Assembly (NCBI GenBank): GCA_963169215.1
Contig: CAUJEE010000082.1
Coordinates: 1 to 33,631, forward strand
Source: Actinomycetota bacterium
GTDB lineage: Bacteria > Actinomycetota > Acidimicrobiia > Acidimicrobiales > Ilumatobacteraceae
Direction of reading: 5' to 3'
Length of the DNA stretch: 33,631 nt
Every line of letters starts with the position of its first letter. Within the stretch, counting starts at the first letter, position 1. The position numbers and the translations under genes are program-made. Below the pieces are notes generated by a model. That model saw only the letters and a list, made by a program, of their open reading frames with translations, did not search any database and was not told the DNA's origin. Below, in pieces: positions 16,045 through 24,161 of the stretch.

Positions 16045-17496
16045 ATGCGTTCACGGCATCTGCTGCTCGTCACCCTGCTCCTGGCAGCCTCCGGCTGCAG
16101 CGACTCCGACTCCCCGCAGGGCTCCGACTCAACGACGTCCGGCGCTACCTCGCCGCCGACCTCGCTCGTGGCGAGTACCAGCGCACCGGGTGGTTTCACC
16201 GTCACCAGCGCCGACGGCGACCTGGAGGTCGACGTGCCGCCGGAGGCACTGGCTGCCGACCCGGGCATCACCATCCGCCTGCTCGCCCCCGACGAGTATC
16301 CACCCGAGCTGGCCGGCGCAGCCGACAACGCCAACAGCCGCATCTACGACCTGGGACCAGATGGCCTCACCTTCGATGCGCCGGTGCGGGTGACCCGCCG
16401 CATCGACGCGGCCGCGTTCGACAACCTGGCCGACGACATGACCCCTCTGGTCGCGCTCGTCACCCGCGCGGCTGACGGCACGTACCAAGCCTTCGACGAT
16501 CTGCGCGTGATCCGCGACGGCGACGACGTCAAGGTGTCGGGCACGACGACGCACTTCTCACCCGTGGTGTCGATCAATTTGGAGCAGTACGCCAAGGGTT
16601 CGCTCGACAGCTCACACCTCGGCTACGCCACCGAGGTGGGCACAGGGCTGCAGATCGGCTACTCGTTCAGTTCCGCAGGCGGGTCGTCGCTGGTGCCACC
16701 CGACATTGTCGAGCCGATCGGCTACTCACGGTCGGAGTTGTTCGATTTCGCCGGCAAAGGCACCATGCTCGAACTCAACTGCACCCAAGCAGGCGAGGCC
16801 CGCCCACGAATCGGCGTCAGGTTCACCCTCGAGCAGACCGCTGCCGACGGGCAGGTCGGCCTTGGCGCGCTGAACACCCTGGTCAACATGCTCAACCGGC
16901 TGGAGATGGAAGTCAAGTTCGTACCCAACTTCTTGTGTCTCGATCCCGAGTCGTCGTTCCTCGGCAAGATCAATCCGATCAAGATCACTGCTGCTGTCGA
17001 CCACCCTGGCGGCACCAAGTACATCGCCGACGGGAACTTCAACGGTGGCCTGTCGGGGGCCCAGATCAAGTTCGAGCTGCCGTACGGCGTCGATGGAGCC
17101 TGGGCGGGGCTGATCGCGGACACCGACGGTGACGGCAAACCTTCGGCCGCCGACACCATGTACCAGCCATGGACAATCGCACCATACGGCGGGCAGGGCT
17201 ATGGCTACGTCGCGCCTCTCTTCGGCTATGGCAACTATTTCGTGTACATGATCGACAACACCCAATTCTCGGCCGCGCCTGCCGGCGCCTCTTTGAAGCT
17301 CGCCGACGCGATCGGGGGCTACTACGACAACTACACCGGCGCGGCGCGCTTTGAGACAGCCTTCGGCATCCTGTCCGTCGGCCAAGACCCCTTCATACTG
17401 AAGGTGGATGCCGCCGAGCAGGAGGTCGAAGCCGACACGACTGCCCAAGGCCTCGGTGAGTACAGCCTGCTAGGTGGACTGCGCATCATCTTTTGA
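16045..17496 (+). CDS. secreted lipoprotein with ZU5-like region and calcium-loop motif
   Basis: The 483-residue protein has a lipoprotein signal peptide (MRSRHLLLVTLLLAASGC, lipidated Cys18) and a Ser/Thr-rich linker. A segment like ZU5-type extracellular domains follows (VTSADGDLEVDVPPEALAAD, then YDLGPDGLTFDAPVRVTRRI). At residues 359-370, DTDGDGKPSAAD has the spacing of a dockerin/EF-hand calcium loop. The rest is not recognised. ATG 16045 has GAGGAGG five bases upstream. The same frame is open further upstream through the 13-bp repeats, but the signal peptide fixes the start. The gene stands alone, divergent from the HExxH gene and convergent with patA. Function is unknown; a cell-surface role is likely. 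Confidence 0.82.
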   Translation: MRSRHLLLVTLLLAASGCSDSDSPQGSDSTTSGATSPPTSLVASTSAPGGFTVTSADGDLEVDVPPEALAADPGITIRLLAPDEYPPELAGAADNANSRIYDLGPDGLTFDAPVRVTRRIDAAAFDNLADDMTPLVALVTRAADGTYQAFDDLRVIRDGDDVKVSGTTTHFSPVVSINLEQYAKGSLDSSHLGYATEVGTGLQIGYSFSSAGGSSLVPPDIVEPIGYSRSELFDFAGKGTMLELNCTQAGEARPRIGVRFTLEQTAADGQVGLGALNTLVNMLNRLEMEVKFVPNFLCLDPESSFLGKINPIKITAAVDHPGGTKYIADGNFNGGLSGAQIKFELPYGVDGAWAGLIADTDGDGKPSAADTMYQPWTIAPYGGQGYGYVAPLFGYGNYFVYMIDNTQFSAAPAGASLKLADAIGGYYDNYTGAARFETAFGILSVGQDPFILKVDAAEQEVEADTTAQGLGEYSLLGGLRIIF

Positions 17497-17542
17497 ACCT
17501 GGGGCGCACGTCCACGGCCCGAGCCGGCCAGCAGGGAGTTCG

Positions 17543-18499
17543 TCAGTATCCGGGGTCGCTCGGCCAGTTGGGCTGGAACATGTGCCACTGCTCGGGGGCG
17601 CGGCGGATGAGGAACTCGAGTTCATGGGCCAACTGTTGGGTGACGCGGGCGACGTCGTCGCGCAGGCCGCCGCGTCGCTCTGCCCGCAATCGCGGGCGCA
17701 CGATGGCGTGGTGGCCGTTGTAGTCGTCGGTGAAGTACGCCGCAGCGGGCAGGATCGGCGCGCCGACGCGTAGGCCGAGCACCGCTGGGCCCGGGGGCAA
17801 CGTGGTGCGCTCATCGAAGAACTCCACCTCCACCCCCTTGCGGTCGAGGTCGCGGTCGCACAACAGGCAGACGATCTCGTTGCGCGCCAGCGCGGCAACA
17901 ACCCCCGCGGCGGCTTGCGGTCCGGTGGGAATCACTGTCATTCCCAGGTTCTTGCGCAAGTCGGCGAACCACTCGAAAAGTTCCGGAGGCTCAAGCGCTT
18001 CCACCACCACGGTGAGCGGATACCCCTGGTCGGTCATCCACCGCCCGGCCCACTCCCACCCGCCGAGGTGCGGCAAGGCAAGTATGCAGCCGTTGCCCTC
18101 GGCCAGCGCGGCCGGGATGTGCTCGAAGCCGTCGACGCTGAACGACTTGCTCACCGTGCGTGCGCTGAGCGATGGCAGCCGGAAGCTTTCCACGTAGTAG
18201 CGGGCATAGCTGTCAAAGGCCTGGTGCACCGCCACTCGCAGCGAAGCGCCGCGCAGGTTGGGGTTGACCCGCTGTAGGTGGCGCTCGATGATCGCCCGTT
18301 TGGTCGGGCTGGCCACGCTGGCGCCGAAACCAAGGCCGGCAGCGGTGAGCGAGGTCATCGGGCCGGGCAGCAGCTTGGCCGCGAGCGCACCGAACCTGTA
18401 CGAACCCATCGTGGCCGCGTCGCTAAGTCGTTGTCGCGGCGACGCGCTGCGCGACCCGTTGCCGGTGTTGCCTTCGGCTGCCTCGGCAGCGTCAGTCAC
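17543..18499 (-). CDS. patA: PatA-like phosphatidylinositol mannoside acyltransferase
   Basis: The 318-residue protein belongs to the LpxL/HtrB acyltransferase family. The catalytic HX4E lies in LALPHLGGWEWAG (about H144 and E149). The substrate-side block is GVEVEFFDERTTLPPGPAVLGLR, and the protein ends PEQWHMFQPNWP, as in actinobacterial PatA. PatA moves a palmitoyl group onto the mannose of PIM1/PIM2 at the inner membrane face. GTG 18499 was chosen because it overlaps the pgsA stop by 8 bases, giving coupling and a length close to the mycobacterial protein. GTG 18535 and ATG 18409 are alternatives. The pgsA-patA order matches mycobacteria; pimA is 9 kb away here. Confidence 0.87.
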   Translation of the reverse strand: MTDAAEAAEGNTGNGSRSASPRQRLSDAATMGSYRFGALAAKLLPGPMTSLTAAGLGFGASVASPTKRAIIERHLQRVNPNLRGASLRVAVHQAFDSYARYYVESFRLPSLSARTVSKSFSVDGFEHIPAALAEGNGCILALPHLGGWEWAGRWMTDQGYPLTVVVEALEPPELFEWFADLRKNLGMTVIPTGPQAAAGVVAALARNEIVCLLCDRDLDRKGVEVEFFDERTTLPPGPAVLGLRVGAPILPAAAYFTDDYNGHHAIVRPRLRAERRGGLRDDVARVTQQLAHELEFLIRRAPEQWHMFQPNWPSDPGY

Positions 18500-19226
18500 G
18501 GCGGAAGCCGTTGCGCCCGACGCGCCCGACCCCACGCGCTGCTCGCGGGCCGCGGGCGATGCGCGTGCGGCGCCGCTCGGTGCGGATGTGGCGGCGATTC
18601 TGGCGACGAGTGCGTCGCAACTCGATGCGCTGCGCTGTGACCGGCGCGATCGCAGCCTGCTTCCAGACCTTCACGAAACGCTGCACAGCGGTGATCGCGA
18701 TCAGGCCGAGCATCGCCCACAGGATCGGAATCAGCAGCACCGGGAAGAGCAAGCCGATGCACAGGGCAATGATCCGCTCGGCGCGTTCCATCAGCCCGCC
18801 CTTGGCGTCGAGCCCCAGCGACTCTGCCTTGGCCCGCATGTAGCTGATCACCGAGCTGAGGGCCATCACCGCGAACGGCAGCATCGCCATGTGCGCCGAC
18901 TCGTCGCTGGCGAAGTACCAGGCGACGCCACCGAACAGCAGCGCATCGGTGAAGCGGTCGATGGTGGAGTCGAAGAACGCGCCGCGCTGGCTGGACGAAC
19001 TGGTGGCCTTGGCCAACGCCCCGTCGAGCAGATCGGGCAGCGCGGCGAGCACCACCAGCACCAACCCGAGGCGTAGCTCGCCAAAGCCGATGGCGACGGC
19101 TGCGCCGACCGCCACGAGCAGGCCGAGGGCCGTGAGGTGGTCGGGGGTGAGGCCGGTGCGTCGCAGGCCGTTCCCCAGTGGTGTGACGGCCTTGTCGACC
19201 GGTGCGCGGAACTTGCCGTCGAACAT
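18492..19226 (-). CDS. pgsA: phosphatidylinositol phosphate synthase (CDP-alcohol phosphatidyltransferase)
   Basis: The 244-residue membrane protein has about six helices and the CDP-alcohol phosphotransferase motif D-x2-DG-x2-A-K-x8-G-x3-D-x3-D (LPDLLDGALAK ... GAFFDSTIDR). The usual Arg after Ala is Lys here; all four Asp are kept. In actinobacteria with the downstream patA the enzyme joins inositol phosphate to CDP-diacylglycerol. The C-terminal 45 residues are a strongly basic tail (RRTRRQNRRHIRTERRRTR). ATG 19226 is 7 bases after TAGCCT and has no Shine-Dalgarno, so a leaderless message is likely. It overlaps patA by 8 bases. Confidence 0.88.
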   Translation of the reverse strand: MFDGKFRAPVDKAVTPLGNGLRRTGLTPDHLTALGLLVAVGAAVAIGFGELRLGLVLVVLAALPDLLDGALAKATSSSSQRGAFFDSTIDRFTDALLFGGVAWYFASDESAHMAMLPFAVMALSSVISYMRAKAESLGLDAKGGLMERAERIIALCIGLLFPVLLIPILWAMLGLIAITAVQRFVKVWKQAAIAPVTAQRIELRRTRRQNRRHIRTERRRTRIARGPRAARGVGRVGRNGFRRD

Positions 19227-19233
19227 CGCCGTC

Positions 19234-19239
19234 AGGCTA
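19234..19239 (-). promoter_or_regulatory. -10 element of a leaderless pgsA promoter
   Basis: TAGCCT on the minus strand ends 7 bases before the ATG at 19226. No Shine-Dalgarno is present. Confidence 0.48.
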
Positions 19240-19309
19240 CTCGCCGGTAGCCCCTACCGCTCTGGCCGGGCCTGTGATGCTCGACGACCGTTCGTGCCCG
19301 CGGGTGGGA

Positions 19310-19861
19310 TCAGATGTCCCAGTCCTCGACCGGGTTGTCCTGGGTGAGGTGCTCGAGCACGCTCCCGTCGACGGCGTCGACCAACACCAGCGCGCGGCGC
19401 CGGGGAGGCTCCTCGGCCGAGTAGACCAGCACCCGCCAGGTGGGGCGGCTGCGCAGCCCGTGCCACACCTGCTGCGCCGATGCGTGGCCGACGGCAAAGC
19501 CAACAGCCCCCTGCGCGGCCACCAACGCGTCCTGTTCGTTGACGCGCATACGCCACCCGGACGTGATCGAGAACAGGCCCACCGCGGCGAGCAGAATCGC
19601 AGCCCACAAGAATCCATCGTTCACCATCGCCGACGAGTCGTTCATCGTCGCCCACAACGCCACGCACAGGGCGGCGACCAGCAGGTAAAGCACGCCGGGG
19701 ATGCGACGACGGCTGTTGTCGGGGAACTTGTACGCCATCCCCGCAGCGTGGGCGTGCAAGTCGTCGGGCAACTCGTCGCGCAGTTCGTCAACGTTGGCCG
19801 CGCCGGCGTCGCTGCTGTCGCGGGCGTCGTCGGTGGCGCTGCTGTCGCGGTCGGTGGTCAT
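19310..19861 (-). CDS. two-helix membrane protein of unknown function
   Basis: The 183-residue protein has an acidic, Ser/Asp-rich N-terminus (about 1-40) and two hydrophobic helices at about 55-71 and 84-100. A soluble C-terminal domain follows (WRVLVYSAEEPPRRRALVLVDAVDGSVLEHLTQDNPVEDWDI). I do not recognise the family, though small proteins of this layout sit near pgsA or ruvB in other actinobacteria. ATG 19861 lies 9 bases after TAGCCT (19871-19876) with no Shine-Dalgarno, so the leader would be only a few bases. It is 28 bases downstream of ruvB on the same strand and may be read with it. Confidence 0.75.
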   Translation of the reverse strand: MTTDRDSSATDDARDSSDAGAANVDELRDELPDDLHAHAAGMAYKFPDNSRRRIPGVLYLLVAALCVALWATMNDSSAMVNDGFLWAAILLAAVGLFSITSGWRMRVNEQDALVAAQGAVGFAVGHASAQQVWHGLRSRPTWRVLVYSAEEPPRRRALVLVDAVDGSVLEHLTQDNPVEDWDI

Positions 19862-19889
19862 GCTCGGTGGAGGCTACTGGCCGACCGCT

Positions 19890-20918
19890 TCAGTCGAACA
19901 GTCCCGCTGGGCGCTGTGCGTTCGGCACGGCCAGGCCGAGGTGGGCGTAGGCGGCGGGCATTGCCACCCGCCCGCGAGGAGTGCGGGCGATCATCCCCTG
20001 CTGGATGAGGAACGGCTCGTACATGTCTTCCACCGTCTCGGGCTGCTCACCCACGCTGATCGCCACCGTCGACAACCCAACCGGACCACCGGCGAACTGC
20101 TGGCAGATCGCGCTGAGGATTGCCCGGTCGACCTTGTCGAGGCCGCGTTCGTCGACACCGAAGACCTTCAGCCCCTCACGAGCAGTGTGCTCGTCGATCG
20201 TGCCGTCGCCGCGCACCTCGGCGAAGTCGCGCACGCGGCGCAACAGCCGGTTGGCGATGCGCGGGGTGCCGCGCGAGCGGCGCGCGATCTCCCAGGCACC
20301 CTCGGGGGCGATCTGCACTTTGAGGATGCCCGCCGTGCGGCGCACGATCGCCTCCAGTTCGTCGTCGGCGTAGTAGTCGAGGCGGGCAACGAGACCGAAG
20401 CGATCGCGCAACGGGCCGGTGATCATGCCCGTGCGGGTTGTGGCGCCCACCAGCGTGAAGCGCGGCAGGGTGAGCCGGATACTGCTCGCCGCGGGACCCT
20501 TGCCCACCACGATGTCGAGCTGGAAGTCCTCCATCGCCGGGTACAGGATCTCCTCCACCACTCGCGACAGGCGGTGGATCTCGTCGATGAACAGCACGTC
20601 GCCGTCTTCCAGCTTGGTGAGGATCGCGGCCAGGTCGCCGGCCCGCTCGAGAGCCGGGCCGGAAGTGATGTGCAGGTGCACGCCCATCTCGGCCGCGACG
20701 ATGCCGGCCATGCTGGTCTTGCCCAGCCCCGGCGGACCGGCGAGCAGCAGGTGGTCAGCGGCCTGGCCCCGCTGACGGGCGGCCTCGAGCACGATCGCGA
20801 GGTGCTCTTTCAGCTCACGTTGGCCGACGAACTCGCTCAGCCGCCGTGGGCGCAGGCCGGCCTCGTCGAGCTCTTCTTGCGAGCCCACCGGGGCAGGATC
20901 GAGGAACTCGTCACGCAC
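19890..20918 (-). CDS. ruvB: RuvB Holliday junction branch-migration motor
   Basis: The 342-residue AAA+ ATPase has Walker A (GPPGLGKTS), Walker B (LFIDEIHRL), sensor region [18 protein letters not shown] and a C-terminal winged helix ([19 protein letters not shown]). It drives branch migration with RuvA. GTG 20918 overlaps the ruvA stop by 8 bases (GTGCGTGA), giving coupled translation in the ruvC-ruvA-ruvB operon. Length is normal. Confidence 0.97.
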   Translation of the reverse strand: MRDEFLDPAPVGSQEELDEAGLRPRRLSEFVGQRELKEHLAIVLEAARQRGQAADHLLLAGPPGLGKTSMAGIVAAEMGVHLHITSGPALERAGDLAAILTKLEDGDVLFIDEIHRLSRVVEEILYPAMEDFQLDIVVGKGPAASSIRLTLPRFTLVGATTRTGMITGPLRDRFGLVARLDYYADDELEAIVRRTAGILKVQIAPEGAWEIARRSRGTPRIANRLLRRVRDFAEVRGDGTIDEHTAREGLKVFGVDERGLDKVDRAILSAICQQFAGGPVGLSTVAISVGEQPETVEDMYEPFLIQQGMIARTPRGRVAMPAAYAHLGLAVPNAQRPAGLFD

Positions 20919-21528
20919 GCTTGGCTCCCAACAGCTTCAGCGCGTCGCGCAACACCGCAGAGGCGTCGCTGCTGCCATCGGCCGTACCGGGCACCTCGCG
21001 CAGCACGTCGCGGACCTCCTCGACCCCGTAGCCGAGACCGATCAATGCTTCCCGCACGTCGCCCACCACTGAACCGCGACCGCCGGCCTGGCCCGCGGCC
21101 CCGGCACCCACCGGGTCGAGCAGGGGCAGGCTGAGCCTGTTGCGCAACTCGACCAACAACCGCTCGGCTGTCTTCTTGCCCACGCCCGGTACGAGCGTGA
21201 GCGCGCCAATGTCGCTGCCGGCGACGATGTCGACCAGCGCCGCCGGGGTGTGCGTGCCGAGGATGGCCAGCGCCAGGGCCGGGCCGATGCCGTGGGTGGT
21301 GATCAGCACCTGGAAGGTGTTGCGCTCGTCGCGGTGCAGGAATCCGAACAGCGTCTGCGCATCCTCTCGGATGTGGTGATGTACGTGGAGGAACACGTTG
21401 GCCCCCGGCTCGAGTTCGGCGAGCGTGCGCGGCGTGACGGCGACGTAGTAGCCCACTCCCCCCACCTCGACCAGCGCGGTGCCGTCCTCGGTGCGCTCGA
21501 GCACTGTGCCGCGTAGCGAGCCGATCAT
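20911..21528 (-). CDS. ruvA: RuvA Holliday junction DNA-binding subunit
   Basis: The 205-residue protein starts [16 protein letters not shown] with the N-terminal OB domain. It continues with helix-hairpin-helix repeats ([37 protein letters not shown]) and a C-terminal RuvB-binding domain ([21 protein letters not shown]). It clamps four-way junctions and loads RuvB. ATG 21528 overlaps the ruvC stop in ATGA, and its own end overlaps ruvB. Confidence 0.96.
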   Translation of the reverse strand: MIGSLRGTVLERTEDGTALVEVGGVGYYVAVTPRTLAELEPGANVFLHVHHHIREDAQTLFGFLHRDERNTFQVLITTHGIGPALALAILGTHTPAALVDIVAGSDIGALTLVPGVGKKTAERLLVELRNRLSLPLLDPVGAGAAGQAGGRGSVVGDVREALIGLGYGVEEVRDVLREVPGTADGSSDASAVLRDALKLLGAKRA

Positions 21529-22061
21529 CGGGTGATCTCCGCCAGCCGACGGCGCATCGGGGCCGCAGCCAGGTAGGTGAGCGCCAGCGCCGCGGCATCT
21601 GCGGCATCGGCCGGTTTGGGCGGTGTGGATAGACCGAGGCGAGCCTGCACCATCTTCTGCACCTGGGTCTTGTCGGCACCACCCCACCCGGCCACTGCAT
21701 CCTTCACCTGGTTGGGGGTGAACTGCACCACGTCGCAGCCGAACGCCGCGGCCTCGGCCAGCGCGAGCCCGCTGGCCTGGCCGACGCTCATCGCCGTGCG
21801 CACGTTGGTCTGGAAGAACACCTGCTCGACGGCCACACCGTGCGGTCGGAACTCGCGCAACAGTGCCTGCAACTCGCGCTGCAGCTCGGCCAGCCGGTGC
21901 GGCAGCGGCTCGGCGGTCGGCGTGCGGATGACGCCCAACGCCATCGGACGCGTCTCGTGGCCGCTGGCGCGCAGCACCGCGTACCCGCAGCGGGTGAGGC
22001 CGGGGTCGATGCCGAGCACGACTGTTCCCTCGCGCTGATCGGGCGTTACAGGAGCGAACAC
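21525..22061 (-). CDS. ruvC: RuvC Holliday junction resolvase
   Basis: The 178-residue RNase H-fold endonuclease has the four catalytic acids D19 (LGIDPGLTRCG), E79 (VAVEQVFF), D152 and D155 (PADAADAAALA). It cuts crossed strands symmetrically. GTG 22061 is supported by TAGGCT exactly 7 bases upstream. An internal GTG at 22019, just before LGIDPG, is closer to where many RuvC proteins begin and remains possible. First gene of ruvC-ruvA-ruvB; the upstream gap holds a palindrome pair. Confidence 0.95.
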   Translation of the reverse strand: MFAPVTPDQREGTVVLGIDPGLTRCGYAVLRASGHETRPMALGVIRTPTAEPLPHRLAELQRELQALLREFRPHGVAVEQVFFQTNVRTAMSVGQASGLALAEAAAFGCDVVQFTPNQVKDAVAGWGGADKTQVQKMVQARLGLSTPPKPADAADAAALALTYLAAAPMRRRLAEITR

Positions 22062-22068
22062 GCGTACG

Positions 22069-22074
22069 AGCCTA
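22069..22074 (-). promoter_or_regulatory. -10 element of a leaderless ruvCAB promoter
   Basis: TAGGCT on the minus strand ends 7 bases before the GTG at 22061. No Shine-Dalgarno or clear -35 is seen. Confidence 0.48.
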
Positions 22075-22111
22075 GCCCGATGATGTAACCCGTTGGCGGA
22101 TCTCGCCGCTC

Positions 22112-22223
22112 AGCCGAAGTTGGCGATGAGTGGCTGCAGCGGCCCGGCTCAACGCCAAGTTGCATTCGGCCGAGCCGAAGTTGGCGATGAGTGGCTGCAG
22201 CGGCCCGGCTCAACGCCAACTTG
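22112..22223. repeat. two large palindromic repeats, 61-bp period (site 2)
   Basis: Two units start at 22112 and 22173, exactly 61 bp apart. Each has arms AAGTTGGCGATGAG and CTCAACGCCAAsTT (s = G or C), which pair at 12-13 of 14 positions around a core with CTGCAG and GGCCCGG. In reverse complement the arm AACTTGGCGTTGAG-CCGGGCC resembles site 1 at 9336-9445. They lie between ruvC and the peroxiredoxin gene. Confidence 0.92.
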
Positions 22224-22236
22224 TGTCTGCGGGCTG

Positions 22237-22686
22237 CTACGACAGCGACTCGACGACGGCCACCAGCTCGGCTGCCGGGCGGAAGGTGAGTCCGGCGACG
22301 GCCCGGTGGGCGTAGCGGATGATGCCCGCGCCGTCGACGATGAACGTGCTGCGCCGCGGAAACCCCATCGGACCAAGTGTTCCGTAGGCCTTGGCCACCG
22401 ATTGGTCGACGTCGGCGAGCAGCGGAAACTTGAACCCGTGCTCGTCGGCGAAGGCCTGGTGGCTGTCGAGATCCTGGGCGGAGATGGCCAGTACCTGCGC
22501 GTCGAGTTGGTCGAAGCGGGCCAGGTCGTCGTTGTACGAGTTGAGCTGCTTGGTACACACCGCCGTACCGTCACCCGGGTAGAACACGAGCACCACCGGA
22601 CGGCCGCGAAATGTGGTCAGCGAGAGCACACCCTGCGTTGAGGGCAGGGTGAAGTCGGGGGCCGGGTCGCCCACCCCCACCGTCAC
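22237..22686 (-). CDS. bcp: peroxiredoxin of the BCP/AhpC-TSA family, single cysteine
   Basis: The 149-residue thioredoxin-fold protein has the peroxidatic motif PGDGTAVC44T (PxxxTxxC). It also has the expected downstream Arg in MGFPRRSTFIVD and starts GDPAPDFTLPSTQG. BCP proteins reduce hydroperoxides. The resolving Cys that many BCPs carry five residues after the first is Asn here, and Cys44 is the only cysteine, so it should work by a 1-Cys mechanism with an external thiol. GTG 22686 overlaps the yebC stop in GTGA. This places it at the end of pdxS-pdxT-yebC transcription, or in its own coupled pair with yebC. Confidence 0.9.
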   Translation of the reverse strand: MTVGVGDPAPDFTLPSTQGVLSLTTFRGRPVVLVFYPGDGTAVCTKQLNSYNDDLARFDQLDAQVLAISAQDLDSHQAFADEHGFKFPLLADVDQSVAKAYGTLGPMGFPRRSTFIVDGAGIIRYAHRAVAGLTFRPAAELVAVVESLS

Positions 22687-23432
22687 TCGTCCACCGCTTC
22701 CATCAGCTCGTCGCTGATGTCGAAGTTGCTGTACACGTCCTGCACATCGTCGTTGTCCTCCAGCGCGTCCATGATGCGCAGGATCTTCTTCGCATCGCTC
22801 GGGTCGCTGACCTCCACGGTGACGCTCGAAACCATCGTGCTTTCGGCCGAAGCCACATCGTGGCCGGCTCCCACCAATGCATCGCGCACGTCGAACACCG
22901 CTGCCGGATCACAGGTCACGCGCAACACCCCTTCGCCGTCGGCAGCAATGTCGTCGGCGCCCGCCTCCAGCGCCGCCATCATCACCGCGTCCTCGTCGCT
23001 GGAGTTCACCAGCAGCACTCCCCGCCGGCTGAACTGCCAGCCGACGGCCCCCGGCTCGGCCATCGAGCCGCCGAGCTTGGAGAAGATGTTGCGCACCTCG
23101 GCACCCGTGCGGTTGCGGTTGTCGGTGAGAACGTCGATCATCAGCGCGACACCCCCTGGTGCGTAGCCCTCGTAAGTGATCGCCTCGTAGCTGCCCGCGT
23201 CGTCGAGTCCGGCCCCTCGCTTCACGGCACGGTCGATCGCGTCGTTGGTCATCTGCGCGGCCTTGGCCTTCTGGATGACCGTGCGCAGCGAGGCATTGGC
23301 CGTCGGGTCGGGGCCCCCCTCGCGGGCGGACACCTCGAGTTGACGGGCGATCTTGTTGAACACCTTCGCCCGCGCCTTGTCGGCGGCGCCCTTCTTGTGC
23401 TTGATCGTTGCCCACTTGGAATGGCCGGACAT
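22683..23432 (-). CDS. yebC: YebC/PmpR family regulator / ribosome-associated factor
   Basis: The 249-residue protein starts MSGHSKWATIKHKKGAADKARAKVFNKI, the diagnostic YebC N-terminus. NASLRTVIQKAKAAQMTNDAIDRAVKRG, YEGYAPGGVALMI and RGVLLV follow. YebC proteins were described as DNA-binding regulators and more recently as factors that ease translation of proline-rich stretches. AAGGAG lies 9 bases before the ATG. It sits between pdxT and the peroxiredoxin gene upstream of ruvCAB, the usual actinobacterial order. Confidence 0.96.
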   Translation of the reverse strand: MSGHSKWATIKHKKGAADKARAKVFNKIARQLEVSAREGGPDPTANASLRTVIQKAKAAQMTNDAIDRAVKRGAGLDDAGSYEAITYEGYAPGGVALMIDVLTDNRNRTGAEVRNIFSKLGGSMAEPGAVGWQFSRRGVLLVNSSDEDAVMMAALEAGADDIAADGEGVLRVTCDPAAVFDVRDALVGAGHDVASAESTMVSSVTVEVSDPSDAKKILRIMDALEDNDDVQDVYSNFDISDELMEAVDE

Positions 23433-23451
23433 CGGCAGATTCTCCTTCGGA

Positions 23452-24051
23452 TTACTTGGTGAGATCGTTGTCGGTCACGAACAGGCCGTGCAACCGCGGA
23501 TCGGGGGTCAGCTCGGGATGGAACGAGGCGACGGTGATCGCCCCTTGGCGGGCCAGCACCGGCACGCCCTCGTGCTCGGCGAGCACTGTCACCGCTGAGC
23601 CGGCGCGCTCGACCTTCGGGGCGCGGATGAACACTGCGTGGAACGGCGTTTCGAGGCCGACGACCTCGATGTCGGCCTCGAAGCTGTCGATCTGGCGGCC
23701 GTAGCCGTTGCGCCTCACGGCGATGTCGACTGCCGCAAATCCGTGCTGATCGGCGCGACCGTCGAGCACCTCAGTGGCGAGCAGGATCATGCCCGCGCAC
23801 GTGCCGAACACCGGCATGCCCTCGGCCAGCCGCGCCGCCAGCGGCGTGAACAGGCCAGAGGTGTGGAGCAACCGCGCCATGGTGGTGCTCTCCCCGCCCG
23901 GCATCACCAGCGCCTCCACAGCCGCCAGATCGCCAGGGGTGCGCACTTGCCGCGTCGCAGCCCCTACCGACGCGAGCGCGCGTTCATGAGCAGCGAACGC
24001 GCCCTGCAGCGCGAGCACACCGATAACGGGCCGCACCTGGGGGCTCCCCAC
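23452..24051 (-). CDS. pdxT: PdxT, glutaminase subunit of PLP synthase
   Basis: The 199-residue class I glutamine amidotransferase has the triad C85 (FGTCAGM), H178 and E180 (SFHPEL). It also carries the GGEST oxyanion segment and IGVLALQGAFAAHERAL at the start. It frees ammonia from glutamine and channels it to PdxS for pyridoxal 5'-phosphate. GTG 24051 is the longest start; GTG a few codons on (before RPVIGVLALQG) is also possible. It follows pdxS after a 110-base gap that holds a direct repeat. Confidence 0.95.
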   Translation of the reverse strand: MGSPQVRPVIGVLALQGAFAAHERALASVGAATRQVRTPGDLAAVEALVMPGGESTTMARLLHTSGLFTPLAARLAEGMPVFGTCAGMILLATEVLDGRADQHGFAAVDIAVRRNGYGRQIDSFEADIEVVGLETPFHAVFIRAPKVERAGSAVTVLAEHEGVPVLARQGAITVASFHPELTPDPRLHGLFVTDNDLTK

Positions 24052-24055
24052 TAGT

Positions 24056-24159
24056 GGCCTCGCTCGTCGGCCCTACTGTTCTCTTCACTCGGCTGCGACT
24101 CGTCACTGGCGTTTCCCGCGCCGCGTTCTGCCGGCCCCGCCTGTCGGCCCTACGGTTCT
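24056..24159. repeat. 27-bp imperfect direct repeat between pdxS and pdxT
   Basis: Copies at 24056-24082 and 24133-24159 match at about 23 of 27 positions and share a GTCGGCCCTAC core on the plus strand. They fill most of the 110-base gap between two genes whose products form one complex. Function unknown. Confidence 0.7.
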
Positions 24160-24161
24160 GC

